A DNA stretch of 48,218 bases from Nemertoderma westbladi. Taxonomy: Eukaryota; Xenacoelomorpha; Nemertodermatida; Nemertodermatidae. Within the stretch, counting starts at the first letter, position 1. Each line of letters begins with the position of its first letter. The notes below the pieces were generated by a model that worked only from the letters and a program-made list of their open reading frames with translations, ran no database searches and was not told the origin of the DNA. The stretch lies in the NCBI GenBank assembly GCA_032718475.1, contig JAUCBJ010006876.1:1-48218 (forward strand), written 5' to 3'. Shown here in pieces: positions 10,498 to 22,800 of this stretch. The position numbers and the translations under genes are program-made.

Positions 10498-10750
10498 GGT
10501 CCCAGTATGAATGAGGGAGGTAAAACAATATGTACTTCAAATTTCATGCAATCTCATTAAGATTTGTAGAATAAGATTTGTGGCCAAGTCACTGAATTAA
10601 GACACAATCCAGGAGATGGTGTAGGTACGCACAAACGCAGTTGAACTGGCAATTACCCAAAAATAGCTATTAAAATAAGTTGTTTCAAAATTATAATATT
10701 TACTATTGAAATGAATCATAAAAAAATGTTCTAGAAGACTTTTATTATAA

Positions 10751-10847
10751 AATCCTTCAAATATATGAAAAATTATTTTCAAAACGTGTGCCTACTAAAT
10801 TTAGTAGGTAGAATGCAGCTTTCATGGTCGTATATGTAGTAGGTCAT
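10751..10847 (+). repeat. 97-bp dispersed repeat, copy 1
   Basis: Nearly identical to 11831-11928 (a handful of substitutions). It contains the perfect 18-bp palindrome CCTACTAAATTTAGTAGG followed by TAGAATGCAGCTTTCATGGT. Confidence 0.9.
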
Positions 10848-11830
10848 TTATTTTACTAGAACGCCATCAAGATGGATTTAAACGAACCTGTCTTAAACAG
10901 ACTCTAAGAAACAGATGGGATTGGAAGATGCAAACCAATAATGACTTGCATCAACCAAAAATCTGCCTCTTATTTAATGTAATACACATTCGCCTAGGCA
11001 AATAAATCATAATCACAATTTCTGCGATGTGTGAAATATTATCCATATCCGCAACCTGGGAAACGGCCCAAAAGAGCAGTTTATTCTGCGGAGGGGTCTT
11101 TCTGTATTAGATAAATAAAATTAAAGAACACTAATTATTTATACCTAATATACATTCTCAGTTAGCCTAATAAAAACAGCGGAAGCAACCAATATAATGT
11201 AGATGTACGTACAAGCCTTCTATGAAAGTTTGTGAAATTAAGTCTACCCAACAGCCGTTGGTACCCGGCTGGCACCCTGGTTCAGTTTTCTGGTTTTGTT
11301 AGTTTAATCGACAGCTGTTGTAAACGTCCCAGATATACAAAACCTACTAAGCCTTTACATTATAATTGAGCGTAGCCTGAGTTGAGGACAGTGTTATAAC
11401 GCTGACAATAGGCCCTATAGATACATACGATATATAATTAATGATGTAGGGGCCTACTGCTTGACATTAGACTAACTGACTGAATAGAGAGAGATAGAAC
11501 AATAAATTAACGATATAATTAATGTACGTAACCCCAATTAACAATAAGTAGTGAAATGTTGTTCAGCTGACAAAGTGTAGCTGTGGGTATTTAATTTCGC
11601 GTACCATAATATTGATAATATGCTAATCTTTCGAATATCGCACATCGAATAGTTCCCAACTTTTTTATTCAACAACTAGATACTAATTGATAAATAGTAG
11701 CGTTAAAAATTGTTGCTTGAATTATTGAGATATTGGATGGTTATACACACATACACACATAACCACATCGTGTTTTTGAACGGCTCAACTCTTGACAAGA
11801 ACTACCCAGTCTAAAGACAGGTTCGGTATA

Positions 11831-11928
11831 AATTCCTTCAAATATATGAAAATTTATTTTAAAAACGTGTGCCTACTAAATTTAGTAGGTAGAATGCAGC
11901 TTTCATGGTCGTATATATAGTAGGTCAT
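11831..11928 (+). repeat. 97-bp dispersed repeat, copy 2
   Basis: Direct copy of 10751-10847 about 1.08 kb downstream, with the central 18-bp palindrome conserved exactly. The flanks are unrelated, as expected for a small mobile element rather than a large duplication. Confidence 0.9.
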
Positions 11929-12711
11929 GCATGGAATAAAAATTTAACATCTAACAAGTTCAAAAAATCTGTTATTTTAAATTAATTCCACGTATGAAGA
12001 GGTAGCGGACGCACTACGGAAACTGCATCTAAACAATTTGCCTAATCATTAGTGGCTGAGCAGCTACGGTACCCAGGAAACAGACTCAAAGTTTATTTGT
12101 CGCTACCGTTTAGCTCTTGCAAAATGTGCACGGCTTTCTCCCTAAAGATTAAATATCCTCAGCCATATATCAAGGGTACGGGTATTGCATTCGGGAATAT
12201 TGCTTGCATACAAGCTATCTAGAGTATGGATCCAATAATTACTAAAACCAATAATAGTAAATACGTAAGTGAACTTCGTGTAGGTTAGAGACAATAGAAC
12301 ATTTCAGTTATTAATTTAATTTCATAAGGAAAACATTTTTCATAGTTTTTGTTTCTTAATTTAATTCATCCTTATTTCATGGCACCGAGCTATGTACAAA
12401 TAATCAGAAGGAAAAATTAAATGGGTATTTGAATCATTGGTGCAATGTATATATTTATTTTAGACTCCATCATGGCTTATGATAGTGATTCGAAATTGTT
12501 GAGGGAACTTGTAATAATGGTGTCGTCGCGTTTCGGCAAATGTCGCGTTTCGGCAAAATTATTTCTTTATTGCATGAGAATACATTGTGATGGAGTAGAG
12601 TACCGCGGCTGTGCCCATTGCTGGAAAGGAAATGAGGCCGGTGGCGTTAACAATAAGGTTAGTTTGTATTGTTATACTGCATTACCTTAATTGCAAATAA
12701 TAATAACACGA

Positions 12712-12908
12712 GTGGGGCCTCCGTGCATCAAAAGCTGCAAGCCATCTTAGCGAACAATTATAATTATACTATGGCTAGTTATGTATTGGCTTTCCACAAT
12801 TATGGCTTCCGACGTACACACTGACACACACACCCCCAGACTTTTAGAAAACGGCCATAGTATAATTATAACAGTTCGCTGATGGCTCGCAGTTTTGACT
12901 CGCCCCAC
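12712..12908. mobile_element. MITE-like element with ~60-bp imperfect inverted arms
   Basis: The left arm (12712 to about 12772) starts GTGGGGC and ends TAATTATACTATGGC. The right arm (about 12853-12908) is its reverse complement with small gaps, ending GCCCCAC. The middle (about 80 bp) includes an ACACAC tract. No coding capacity. The GTGGGGC ends would suit a hAT-like origin, but I see no convincing target-site duplication. Confidence 0.65.
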
Positions 12909-14157
12909 AAATTTAATTTAGTTTCACTGCTTATGTTTGATTTGTTTCAAATATACGTGCACTGCCCTGCCATCTGTGATGCTCTCATTGTAGTTTTAGG
13001 AACGAATTACCGGAAAGAATAGGGTGACAGCTTGGAACTTTATAAATCGAAACTTAAGAGTTGAAAAGAAGTTTCTCAAGGTTCCAAGGTGGAACCTTTT
13101 TATAACAATACAAATTTTAACAATAATAATAATAAATAAACTAAATTAGTAGTTAGTATAATAAGTAGGTAGTATAATTAATCATTGTGGCCGCGATGGT
13201 TCATGGTTAATAAACTACACTTTCATTTGTGGTTGTGAAGGTTGTGATTGGATAGTGGTTAAGGTTGTAGTAGGTATTCTTAATGTTTTACTATTAATCC
13301 AAATGTACCTTTCTGAGAGAACTCTTAAATAAAATTTCCTGAAATTTTGCAGGTAGCTGTATCAACCATTCTGATAAGAGCAAGACTAAAAAAAATTAAA
13401 AATTTTAAAAAATGTTTTGTCTATGGCAATTTTCGTAAACAATGCCCGGTTTTTGACCAAAAATCGAAATTTGAGCAACTGTGTTCTTCTTAAGAAAGCA
13501 CCCAACCAACAAAATTCTAGTCATGCATGGGCCAATTGTTGTGAACATTTCCTGAAAATTTCATGAGATTTAATCTAGTAGTTCCTCGGAAAAGTGTACC
13601 TTTGTCTCTAAAAAAACACAAAAAATTACTTTTCGAGAAAAAGACATTCAAAGTTTTCAAAGCTTCCCGCCATTTTTATTGGATTATTCAAACTGGTAGT
13701 AAAATATAAATAAGTCCACCACCTGCCGAAGAATTCCTAAGAATTAGAAGGTTTTCCTGGTCGGTGAATTCATTTCTGATGTTAGTTTTTGAGTTTGACC
13801 AAATCTAGACTGTCTGTCTGTCGGTTTGTCTGTCGGTTTGTCTGTCCGTCAGTGTTGACAGACATTTCAGACAGACCGACCGACAGACATTTGGACACTT
13901 ATCCTATGCCTATAAAAGCCTGTAATCTTTGAAAAATGTTGATCTGAAATAATCGAAAAAAAATTCAAGGTTCAAATTTTTTTTTTTAATATTGTTAGGG
14001 TACCCTACAACCTTAAAGACGGCAGTAGGGTTGAGCATAGTGTAGTAGGGTTGAGCACAGTGGCAGTAGATGATGGTATTGGCAGATGGGAGGCCATGAG
14101 GAGGTAAATTGCGGACATACAAGGTATCAGATAGCATTTCCAGGTCTATCTTGTAAC
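12909..14157. other. AT-rich intergenic DNA with small repeats
   Basis: No coding signal. It contains a TCTG/CAGA inverted microsatellite (13809-13890), an A/T run near 13958-13990, and a roughly 24-bp tandem pair around GTAGGGTTGAGCA (14022-14063). Confidence 0.6.
13809..13890. repeat. Inverted TCTG/CAGA microsatellite
   Basis: A run of TGTC/GTCTG units (13809-13850) is followed after a short spacer by the complementary ACAG/CAGAC run (13856-13890), giving a hairpin-forming simple repeat. Confidence 0.8.
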
Positions 14158-14159
14158 TG

Positions 14160-14236
14160 AGTCGCTAGCTGAATGGTTAGAGAGCGATAGACTTCCAACC
14201 CGGAGGTCACCACTTCGATCCCACCTAGACATCAAT
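14160..14236 (+). repeat. tRNA-like SINE head fragment
   Basis: CTAGCTGAATGGTTAGAGAGC resembles a tRNA D arm/A box, and TTCGATCCC at about 14214-14222 is a B box at the right distance. The arms do not fold into a proper tRNA, so this is more likely a SINE remnant than a tRNA gene. Confidence 0.35.
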
Positions 14237-14726
14237 GCCGAAACAAAAGTAATAATAATTATGACCAATGGCGAATTTATTATATTTATTTGTGGGGAAT
14301 TATTTGCAATTATGCACTTAAACTTTCTAAAACAACCTAATAATGACGCGGTGACATACGGGACTATGCTGGAAATGCATAGAATGCAAAATAGAAAATC
14401 CAATAAATATATATCCATATAAACATATAAATTTGGAAAATATGTCGCCCCGGCGATTTGATTTGTGCGAAATTAATAAATTACATACAATAATAAATAA
14501 TACACCCAATAGTAAATAATAAATAAAATAATATTAGTACTGTACCACCTACCTTGTATAATTGTCATAAAGAAGATCACTACAATTTTAATTATTGAAT
14601 TCAACCCTGATCTAACTCATCTAGGAATTTATCTTTATCTTTTGCAGAAACGCAACTTTATTGCCGAATCGCAACTGTTGCCGAATCGCGACAGTTGCCG
14701 AACCCGATACGCGCTGAAACCACGGT

Positions 14727-15250
14727 AAGTTGTCGATTCCAGTACCTTAGCTTGGGTCGTGGATAGAATGCAGCAGAAAAGACAGAAGTTAGGAAAATAG
14801 AGGCATCAAGGTACAGTACCTCTATCAAAAATGGGTACCATCAGACCTCTCCCTCCAGGCACTTGAAGGCTAACTTCTTTCGTGCCACAGTGGAAAGTGT
14901 ACTTTATATCAGTGTGAGACCTTGTACACTGACTAAATCACTTGAACAACGAATTGATGGTTGCTACACAAGACTACTAAGGGCAGCCCTAAACATCAGC
15001 TGGAGACAACACATAACAAACGCCGAGCTTTATGGTACAATACCACCTGTATCAACCACCCTCCGTAAACGCAGATTAAGATTCAGTGGGCACTGCTAGA
15101 AGTAAAGACGAGGTCATACCAGATCTACTTTTCTGGCAACCAACTCATGGAAATCGTAGTCGTGGACGACCGGCCATAACATATATAGATCAACTTGAAA
15201 GGGATACTGAACTTGGGAGAAACGAAATTGCGACAACTATGGAGAATCGG
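14727..15250 (+). pseudogene. RTE-type LINE C-terminal fragment
   Basis: Same family as 8342-10497 and alignable with 10089-10497: FQYL-type block, KANFFRATVESVLY, SLEQRIDGCYTRLLRAALNI, AELYGTIPPVSTTLRKRRLR, and further downstream FWQPTHGNRSRGRPAITYID. The last block is missing from the first copy, so this fragment preserves the family's true C-terminus. It is frameshifted near 15098, and no RT motifs remain. Confidence 0.8.
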
Positions 15251-15585
15251 GAAGCTCATCTATTCTGTCTATTCTCATTCTATTCACTATTCTCATTTTC
15301 AGTGTCCGAGTTCGCTCGTTCTAGTAGTAGTAATTGTAAACAAAGATATGCACACTTAGATTAGAGAGTCGGGGATTTGGCTTCCTAATTTTATTTAATT
15401 ATTTTATAAATAATCTAACCAACTCACGAACCTCTCTGACTATTAACTTAATTTATGCCGACTATATTTGTTTAATTACTATTAATCCTTGCGCTCTTGC
15501 ACCCTCTTAATCCGAAGAAATCGAAGTTTCTCCAGAGAAAATGTAGAGTACTTAATAGATTAATCCCGCCAAAATTAAGTTGGAC
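15251..15585. other. Intergenic DNA, no feature seen
   Basis: AT-rich sequence with a TCTATTCTCAT-type short direct repeat near 15260-15300. No coding signal. Confidence 0.5.
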
Positions 15586-15835
15586 TCTTTAAGTCTCAGT
15601 TACGTAACTAGTTTTAAGTATCTAGGGCATACTGTATCTGGTTAAATTTTTCTTCGCGATCTACAGTATAGGTTACTCTATGTCAGGTCGAACATATTAA
15701 TTAGACGATTTGGAAGCCGTTCAGATAGTGTCAAGGTCGCTAATAGTAAATGACAACAGTTTACTGCTGTTCGTTGTGGACTAATATGGGATATTACATA
15801 TTTTACTTCAACAAACTAAGTCTATAAATCAGTGT
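15586..15835 (+). pseudogene. Jockey/CR1-type RT thumb fragment
   Basis: Broken frames give SYVTSFKYLGHTVSG and, further on, YVRSNILIRRFGSRSDSVKV. These match the block after the RT catalytic site in many LINE ORFs (FKYLGH, then VRxNxLxRRF). Stops and shifts separate them. Too short to classify; clearly dead. Confidence 0.5.
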
Positions 15836-16646
15836 GTGTTAGGCATTCAAACCGGCCACTATCTGAAATTAACGCTACATTTAATTAAACAGTTAACTTT
15901 GCTACTTAGCTACTTATAACTTTGCTACTTATAAATGGCTTTATTTTAAATTCCGTTTTAATATTTCTATTTCTAGAGTGCAATAATAGTGCAAATTTTA
16001 TTTAGTTAATTATTTTTCCTTACCTATAATATATTGTGCCAGTATTTTAGATATCACCTTCACTGTTGAATTAAATAAATAAATAATAATAGTAATAATA
16101 ATATTTAGAGTGCAATAATATTTATTTCGCGACTAAACAAATATTATGCACTTAAAAACACACTTATTGCTCGCAAGAGTCATTCAACTTACACAATGTC
16201 CCTTAGTGACAACTATCCAGCCCCTATAATGAGGTCCCTGTTAATTATTTTCTTCATTTGTGTTGTTACTCATCAGTTGAAATGGACGCGGTTACATTTG
16301 ATATAAAGTCGGCTATATTACAATGAATTTTCTACTATACTAAAATCCATATCCTGTTTAAGGATGTCACGATTCTACAGTCGAAAAAAAAATTATGTCC
16401 TAACGAGGACTGTAATAACCCCTCTGGGGGGAGGGGGGGAGGTTCATCGGGATTTCTGCTCTTGTTTTAATTGGATCAGAATTGCAGGAGACAACGTAAA
16501 ACAGGATAATCGTTTCTCCAATCACAGCCAAGGACAATCGGTGGTAAAGTACGTGCTGAATAAAAGTTAGAAGTCCTTAAAACTAGTTTTAGTTTTTTAA
16601 TTACTCGGAAATATCTACGAATTAATTACAATTTTTCTTTGTAATT
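15836..16646. other. Upstream region of the receptor gene
   Basis: About 0.8 kb of AT-rich DNA before the receptor ATG, with a G-rich patch (CTCTGGGGGGAGGGGGGAGG, 16422-16441). Any promoter and 5' UTR should lie here, but I find no TATA or initiator that I can defend. Confidence 0.4.
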
Positions 16647-16868
16647 ATGAATTTTACCGGTAATGCGACAACAGAAGGGACGAGGAGGTTCATTGTAAAG
16701 GCAATTCCTACCATTCTGGATGACCAGCCCTTTTGGGTGCCCATCTATATGGTCGTCAACACAACCATTGCTGTCGTAATCGTCATCTTTAACGTCGTAG
16801 TACTCGTCGCTGTTATTCGGCAGAAGAAACTACACACCCCAACCAACTATCATATATGTTCTTTGGCA
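16647..16868 (+). CDS. Receptor exon 1: N-terminus, TM1, start of TM2
   Basis: 74 codons ending ICSLA, followed by the donor GTAAGT. The extracellular N-terminus has NFT and NAT glycosylation sites. TM1 spans about residues 33-57 and the first intracellular loop is RQKKLHTPTNYH. The first ATG after in-frame stops is used. Phase 0. Confidence 0.85.
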
Positions 16869-19800
16869 GTAAGTGTGAATGGTGTTATTGGTAGTAGTAT
16901 TTACAGCACATTACCTACTGTACCTTGTTAAAAATAAATCCTCCAATTCAAAGGAGTTTTACCATATTTTGTTGCAAAATACTGTACAGGACACTGTAGG
17001 TACAGTAATGTTCGGCGTTTATAGGAAAATAAACCAACTTATTTGAGGCAAAAATGAAAAATGCTAATAGCTTTTTTAATTTATGACGCCAAGATGTCAA
17101 TTTGACTTAGATTATAACCAAATTCTATTTCAAACTCCAACGCAAGATATACATATTTGGGTCACGTTGGAGAAAGTTTTCCATGCAAAAAATTGTTATT
17201 GAAAAATAGCAGCAGACTATATTTAAATTGACTACCTATTAACAGTTTGGATATTTTTCTGATATGATAAAGTGAACGGTAGTTGAGAGTGATAGTCGAT
17301 CAAGCATCATTGGCAGACTTAGATCAAATTGGTTGACTTTCGGAAAGTGTAGACAGTCTGTAGTGCTGCGAAGAAAAATATCCGTAAAGATGAAAACAGG
17401 AAGGATGTGTCCTCAGAATTGCTATAAATTATATCCGGAGAAGAAACATGGATGATAGAGTTACTAATAATTCCGCAAATAATGTGAAAGAGTGAACCGA
17501 GCACACAGACATCGCAAATAATTTCATCGCGAATAACTAATATACTAATGCTAATACTTGTTTAATACAAAAAGGGATGGGATATATTATTATTATTAAT
17601 AAAATATAAAAAAAACATATACAAATAAATTATCTCAGGTACGAACTTGTTAGTGAGATGTTTTGACAGATTCATCATGACCAGTGGATATATAGAGGGA
17701 AATATAGACCGATGATTGAACCGATGTGATTGGTTAGTGATGGACTTTCCTTCAAAACAAAGTCACTCATTGGACCACTATGACGATAACATAGTCGAAC
17801 ATTGAAAGTTCATGGCTGTCCGTCATTCTGGGCGGCTTAAAATCAGCTAAAATATATAATATAATGGTCAACTGATTACAATGTTCGAAATATAAGTGAG
17901 AACTTAATTATTAATTATATAATTTTATTCCTTTGGATTCATTAATAGGACATTGTATCTATAAGATAATTAAAGTTTCTTTATCTTACCAGAAACTTTT
18001 TATTTTTATGTTTAATAGGCAGTAGTACCCTGACTACTATTATAGGCCCACCAATATAATTTATTGTATTTCCCAAGAGAGACTGGTAAGCCAGCTACTT
18101 AGCGATATTAGCCAGAAACTTAGCGATCTTAGAATCCGATTAATTTGATTGAGGAGTACGATTTAGTTACAAAAGAAGATGACTTTAATGTCTTTAATCT
18201 TTACAAAGAATGGATTAGGGTGTAGCATTGAGGTACATGAAGTGGTCATAAACACAGCGCAAATGAAAATGTTAATTGGCAAAGTAAGTGGATTAATAGG
18301 TTGTGTGTTGAGAATTTTATATGAAGCAAATAAAGTAACAACAGTCTGGGCCGTATTAACGGCGGGACTTTTGGGCCTGCAGACCCGGGCCCCAAGCGGT
18401 TATGGGGGCCCCAAAATAACAACAATATTATTTCAATCATTATTATAATTATTGTTATTTTAATTATTATATTAAATAAACAATATAATATATTAAGTGT
18501 TCTAAAATATCTTATCAATCCCTTTCAATTCAAATTGACAGAGCTGGAATTAAGTGCTCCCAAACCGGGCCACAAAGTATATAGCCCTTAACCTGTTATT
18601 AAAAAACTCAGATATTCCAAAATTGCAATTTGTGGCTGGTTGCGAGAAAAGGGACCTGGGGAAAAAATGTTCATTCTGAGAAAAACGCGTTTAAAGTTTG
18701 GCTCTTAAAATCGACTGTTTTCATTGGTTTATTGGTCGTTATTGGGTTTTATTAGAGCGAAATTCAAACTGTATTATACTAGTAATAGTACTAAGCACCG
18801 TATACACTTGTTATTTTAGATTATCGTAGAATATCTGTAGCCTATTCGGATAGTTATTGTACAAACAAGTTAATACACGAATTATTTAGAATTTATTATG
18901 GAAACTGAAGCAGAGTGGCTGAACCTATTAAATAATAGGGTTTTCAGGTCGCTGATCATGATAAAACTTGTTAAAAATATTTTTTGGAAAAGCAACCATC
19001 ATTTTTTGTGCTATTTTGGTCCACCGGTATGAAAAGTACAAGTAAAAAAATGTCAACATAAAAAAATTTGTGTTTGGTTTGATAATTCTGAACGTATGTG
19101 TTTTCGAGGTCGCTGATTACGATGAAACTAGTTATAAATATTTCTGGTAATGCAAACCCAATTTTGGTGCTATTCTAATGCCCCAGAACGAAAATTACAA
19201 GTAGCACAAACTTATAAGCTGTCAAATTATGCCTATGATTTGGTAATTCTGAAGCTATACTGGTTTCAAGGTAGCTGATCACGATATAACACGTTACAAA
19301 TCATTCGTGGTAACGCAACTGATTTTGAACAAAATTTTGGTGCTTTTCTGTTGGGACGAAAATTACAAGTAGCAAACATTTCAAATTGCAAAAAGCGAAT
19401 TTGGTTGGATAATACGATATTTTTGAGTGTCATATTCGTTATCAGTGTCCCAGAAAACCCATAATGTCTAAAATTCAGGTTGATTTGGTAATGATTTTTG
19501 GTCATCAAACTTTTGCTACTTGTATTTTTCGTGCCGCACATTCACACATATCGAAAAAATTGTTTTAATTCGTGATCAGCATTCCAAAAAAACCATATGT
19601 TCATAAAATCAATTTAATTTTGTGGTGATTTTTCATTATCATATTTGCACTACGATTTTTTTTCGTGCCCCAAAGGGCACATTCAAAATTACCAAAAATA
19701 TTCTAGAATGTTATATTTGAGTTCAATATTTGTGATCAGTGTCCAAAAAAACCGCTATATATAGCGCAAAAAATTAATTTTAGTGAATTATAAAAACATT

Positions 19801-22800
19801 CGAAAATTTTAGCACGAAAAATACATGAGATGGATGCCAGAATGGACCACATCAAAAAATTAACATTGGTTGCGAGAAAAGGGACCTGCGTTTTTAATTT
19901 TTTGTTTAAACTCTCATAACTTTTTAACGAAAAACGATATGAAAAAACTAGTTCGATATTCGGAAAGCCCAGAAAATTCTGCATCTAATAGGCCTAAAAA
20001 CGCAAAATCGACCATGTGGTCCCCAGGTCCCTTTTCTCGCAACCAGCCACATTTGCATTTTAAAAAAAATACCCTCCCCACTTCGCTCTCATATACTTTA
20101 CCTTCATTCAGATAATTAATTGGTTTGAGTGGAATATTGGAACATCTGTGGAATACTTTTAAAGAATTTCCTGCTGCATTTTTATCTTAGTTGTGGGCCT
20201 ATATTTGAAACATGCAATTATCGCACAATCTAGTATTTTTCCGGGCCTGAGCATTAGACTGTCCGAACTGCGGCAGCGCTAGTGTGCATTTGTTGTTGTG
20301 TAAACCTGTACTTTGAAATTTGTATGAATTAGTGTTGCAATGGGATCGCATATTTCCCACATAATGTACTTCATCGCACATACGTTTTTAATATAATTTC
20401 TGAAACATTTTTTAATATAATATTTACTGCAGTCTGACTGAATCGTTGACCATAAAATGTTTATCATATTCAATAAATAGCAACAAGTTTTTCTATTATT
20501 TATAATATAGACATTCATTTATATAAAATATATCTTTAGCACTGTAGGTAGTTGTAAAAGCAAAACTGTAACTTATTATTTTACTTTATTATTCATTAAT
20601 ATCGCTTTTTGTCATGAATTTTTGATTTTGTAAAAATTTAACATTTTTAAACAATTTTACAAATTTTAAGCGGCAGGGCATATAAATTCAGATATAGCAA
20701 TAGTATTATTAACTTTGTCACAAATATTAACTTTGCCGCAAAAAGTTATGCGAGTAATAAATAATAGGACATTGACAGTTAGCCCATGTATAACATACTC
20801 AATTACATTACATAATATTATTGTTTCGGGTTTCCAGTTTTATATGCGACTTGTGTACAAACTTTAATTTAAATATGAAGTATTTATGAATGATCACGAT
20901 TGTATATAATTTAGTATTACTGTAATGCGGCGATAAGAAGAAATCTCGTGACATAAAACTGAAGACCTATATGACTAAATAGATTCCATATACTGCATAC
21001 TAAAGCTATTTCCTGTGCTAGCAAAGTACCATACCTACTGTATAATCGGATAAGTGCCGGTATATAATTAATAATTACTCTGTCCTCTTATTACACTTCT
21101 AAGGTATCATTTTTTTCCCCAAGCAAGTATTTGTTCCCCCAAGCTTGACACTAGAACAAAATCGCCTCCGCTTTGCAGGACATTGCTTTCGCCGTGAGGA
21201 TCAGCCAGTGCATAATCTTGTACTTTGGCAGCCTCATGGAGTGAATAAGCATGGTGGACAGCCCATGACTTTCTTGAGACGCATCTTAAAGGACACTGGC
21301 CTTAAAGATGCGGATGATCTAGCAAATGTCATGGGTGATAGGGAGTTGTGGCGGTGCAATTTTGTTGACAAGCCGGCACAGCATTCTTAAAAATGCAGCT
21401 GCAATGCAGCATGCCGATCCTAGTAGTAAGGTATCATCTCCTTCTTCAAGGACAGTGATCTTTAAGAGGCGTCTCAAAAAGTTCATGGGCTGTTAACCTG
21501 ATGTTCAGTCACCCTTATTCATTACGCTCCTTCTTTACTTCTGGCGTAGATATCTTTCTTGGAAACAGCCACGTCAATATGTTTTAGTTTTCTGAAACAA
21601 AAAACAACGATTTTCTTTTTTTTACTATTATCGTTAGTCTGTCAGTACGACATTCCATGCTAATTCTCCAATCATGCTTCACGCTAACTAACTGTATGCT
21701 ACTCTCTTCTATCTCCGTTCGTATCTATGTTCGTGACAGGATATAATATAATAATTTACAGGTTTGCGACATGATGGTTGGTCTTATCAACTTTCCCCTT
21801 CTCATCGCTCTCGACTTCATTGGCGACAATTACTACTATTACACTAACATACATTGGTGTCGTCTTTTTGTTTACATTCAACGTGTATCATCCTTGGCGA
21901 CTGTGGTAACTATGGTTGGAATTGCCATCGAAAGGTATGTTCGTAATAAATATGTAGTTTTCTTAGTGGGTTAATTTTTGAGGATATTTTTTTTTACTTT
22001 CTCCTGCATTAAAAGTTGAAATGTGTATTATATAATTATTATAACTATTCAATAACTTTACGACTTCACTATACATCGTGTTTCTTCCACAGTGCTCAAA
22101 GTCAACCCCCCGGCGATAATATTCTGAATTAAAAGCTGCAAAATCTTTTAAGACAAATCATATGGTAAATAATAATAAAAATAAATAAACATTTTTATAG
22201 CGCCAACATTACGGTATAGTATTCCGTGGTGTTAAGCAATCTCTGAGATGCATCTCGGCATCACGGTGTCTCTCTGCAGAAATTAGCTAATGTTAAAATA
22301 TACTGTATATATTTAACCAATTAATTGTTACGACGTGCATACTTAAAAGGTAGTGCATTAAAGTTCGGTGAAAATGTTAAGTAAATGACTAGAAAAGTTA
22401 GAGCCGAGAGAACATAATATGTGTTGTTAGTTTGATTTAAAAACTGTGGTTGACTGAATTTCTCCTATCGACGTCGGTATCTTATTCCACAGTGTAGCAG
22501 CGGAACCAGTTAAAGCAGTTAAAGCCGTTAGGATTATTTTGAATTCAATGCGTTTGCGCACGGTTCTTTGAAGGTTTTTTGGGGATATATGGTCATACAT
22601 AATATGAATACCTGTAAATATTCTAGCAGCAGTGTTTTGAACTCGTTGCAGCCTGATCCATAAATATAGCCTGTGAATGTTGATGTCGTTCCACCTGAGG
22701 TATTCAAGATCCATGAATACGTACTCCTAATCCATCACATTCGCCAAGAAATACCGTACCAAAGGTCGCATGAACCAGAAATGAGGACTAACTCGGCTCG

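Larger units (their letters stand above)
10498..12711. other. AT-rich intergenic DNA
   Basis: No coding signal that I can defend on either strand. The only structure seen is the pair of 97-bp direct repeats, listed separately. A doubled GTCGCGTTTCGGCAAA word lies just inside the next interval, near 12527-12557. Confidence 0.6.

Noticed and set aside
14160-14236. Possible functional tRNA gene
   Set aside because: A- and B-box-like words exist, but the T stem and acceptor stem do not pair. Treated as a SINE remnant. The same holds for 8207-8288 and 23979-24045.
12464-14724. Two exon-like segments (12464-12657 and 14648-14724) with acceptor and donor words and compatible phase
   Set aside because: The encoded peptides match nothing that I know, the first contains a fresh 16-bp duplication, and the second's GTAAGT donor falls on sequence alignable to the RTE fragment, so chance is likely.
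16364-16570. 68-codon plus-strand frame upstream of the receptor
   Set aside because: It has no recognisable domain, includes the G-rich run, and stops before the receptor ATG.
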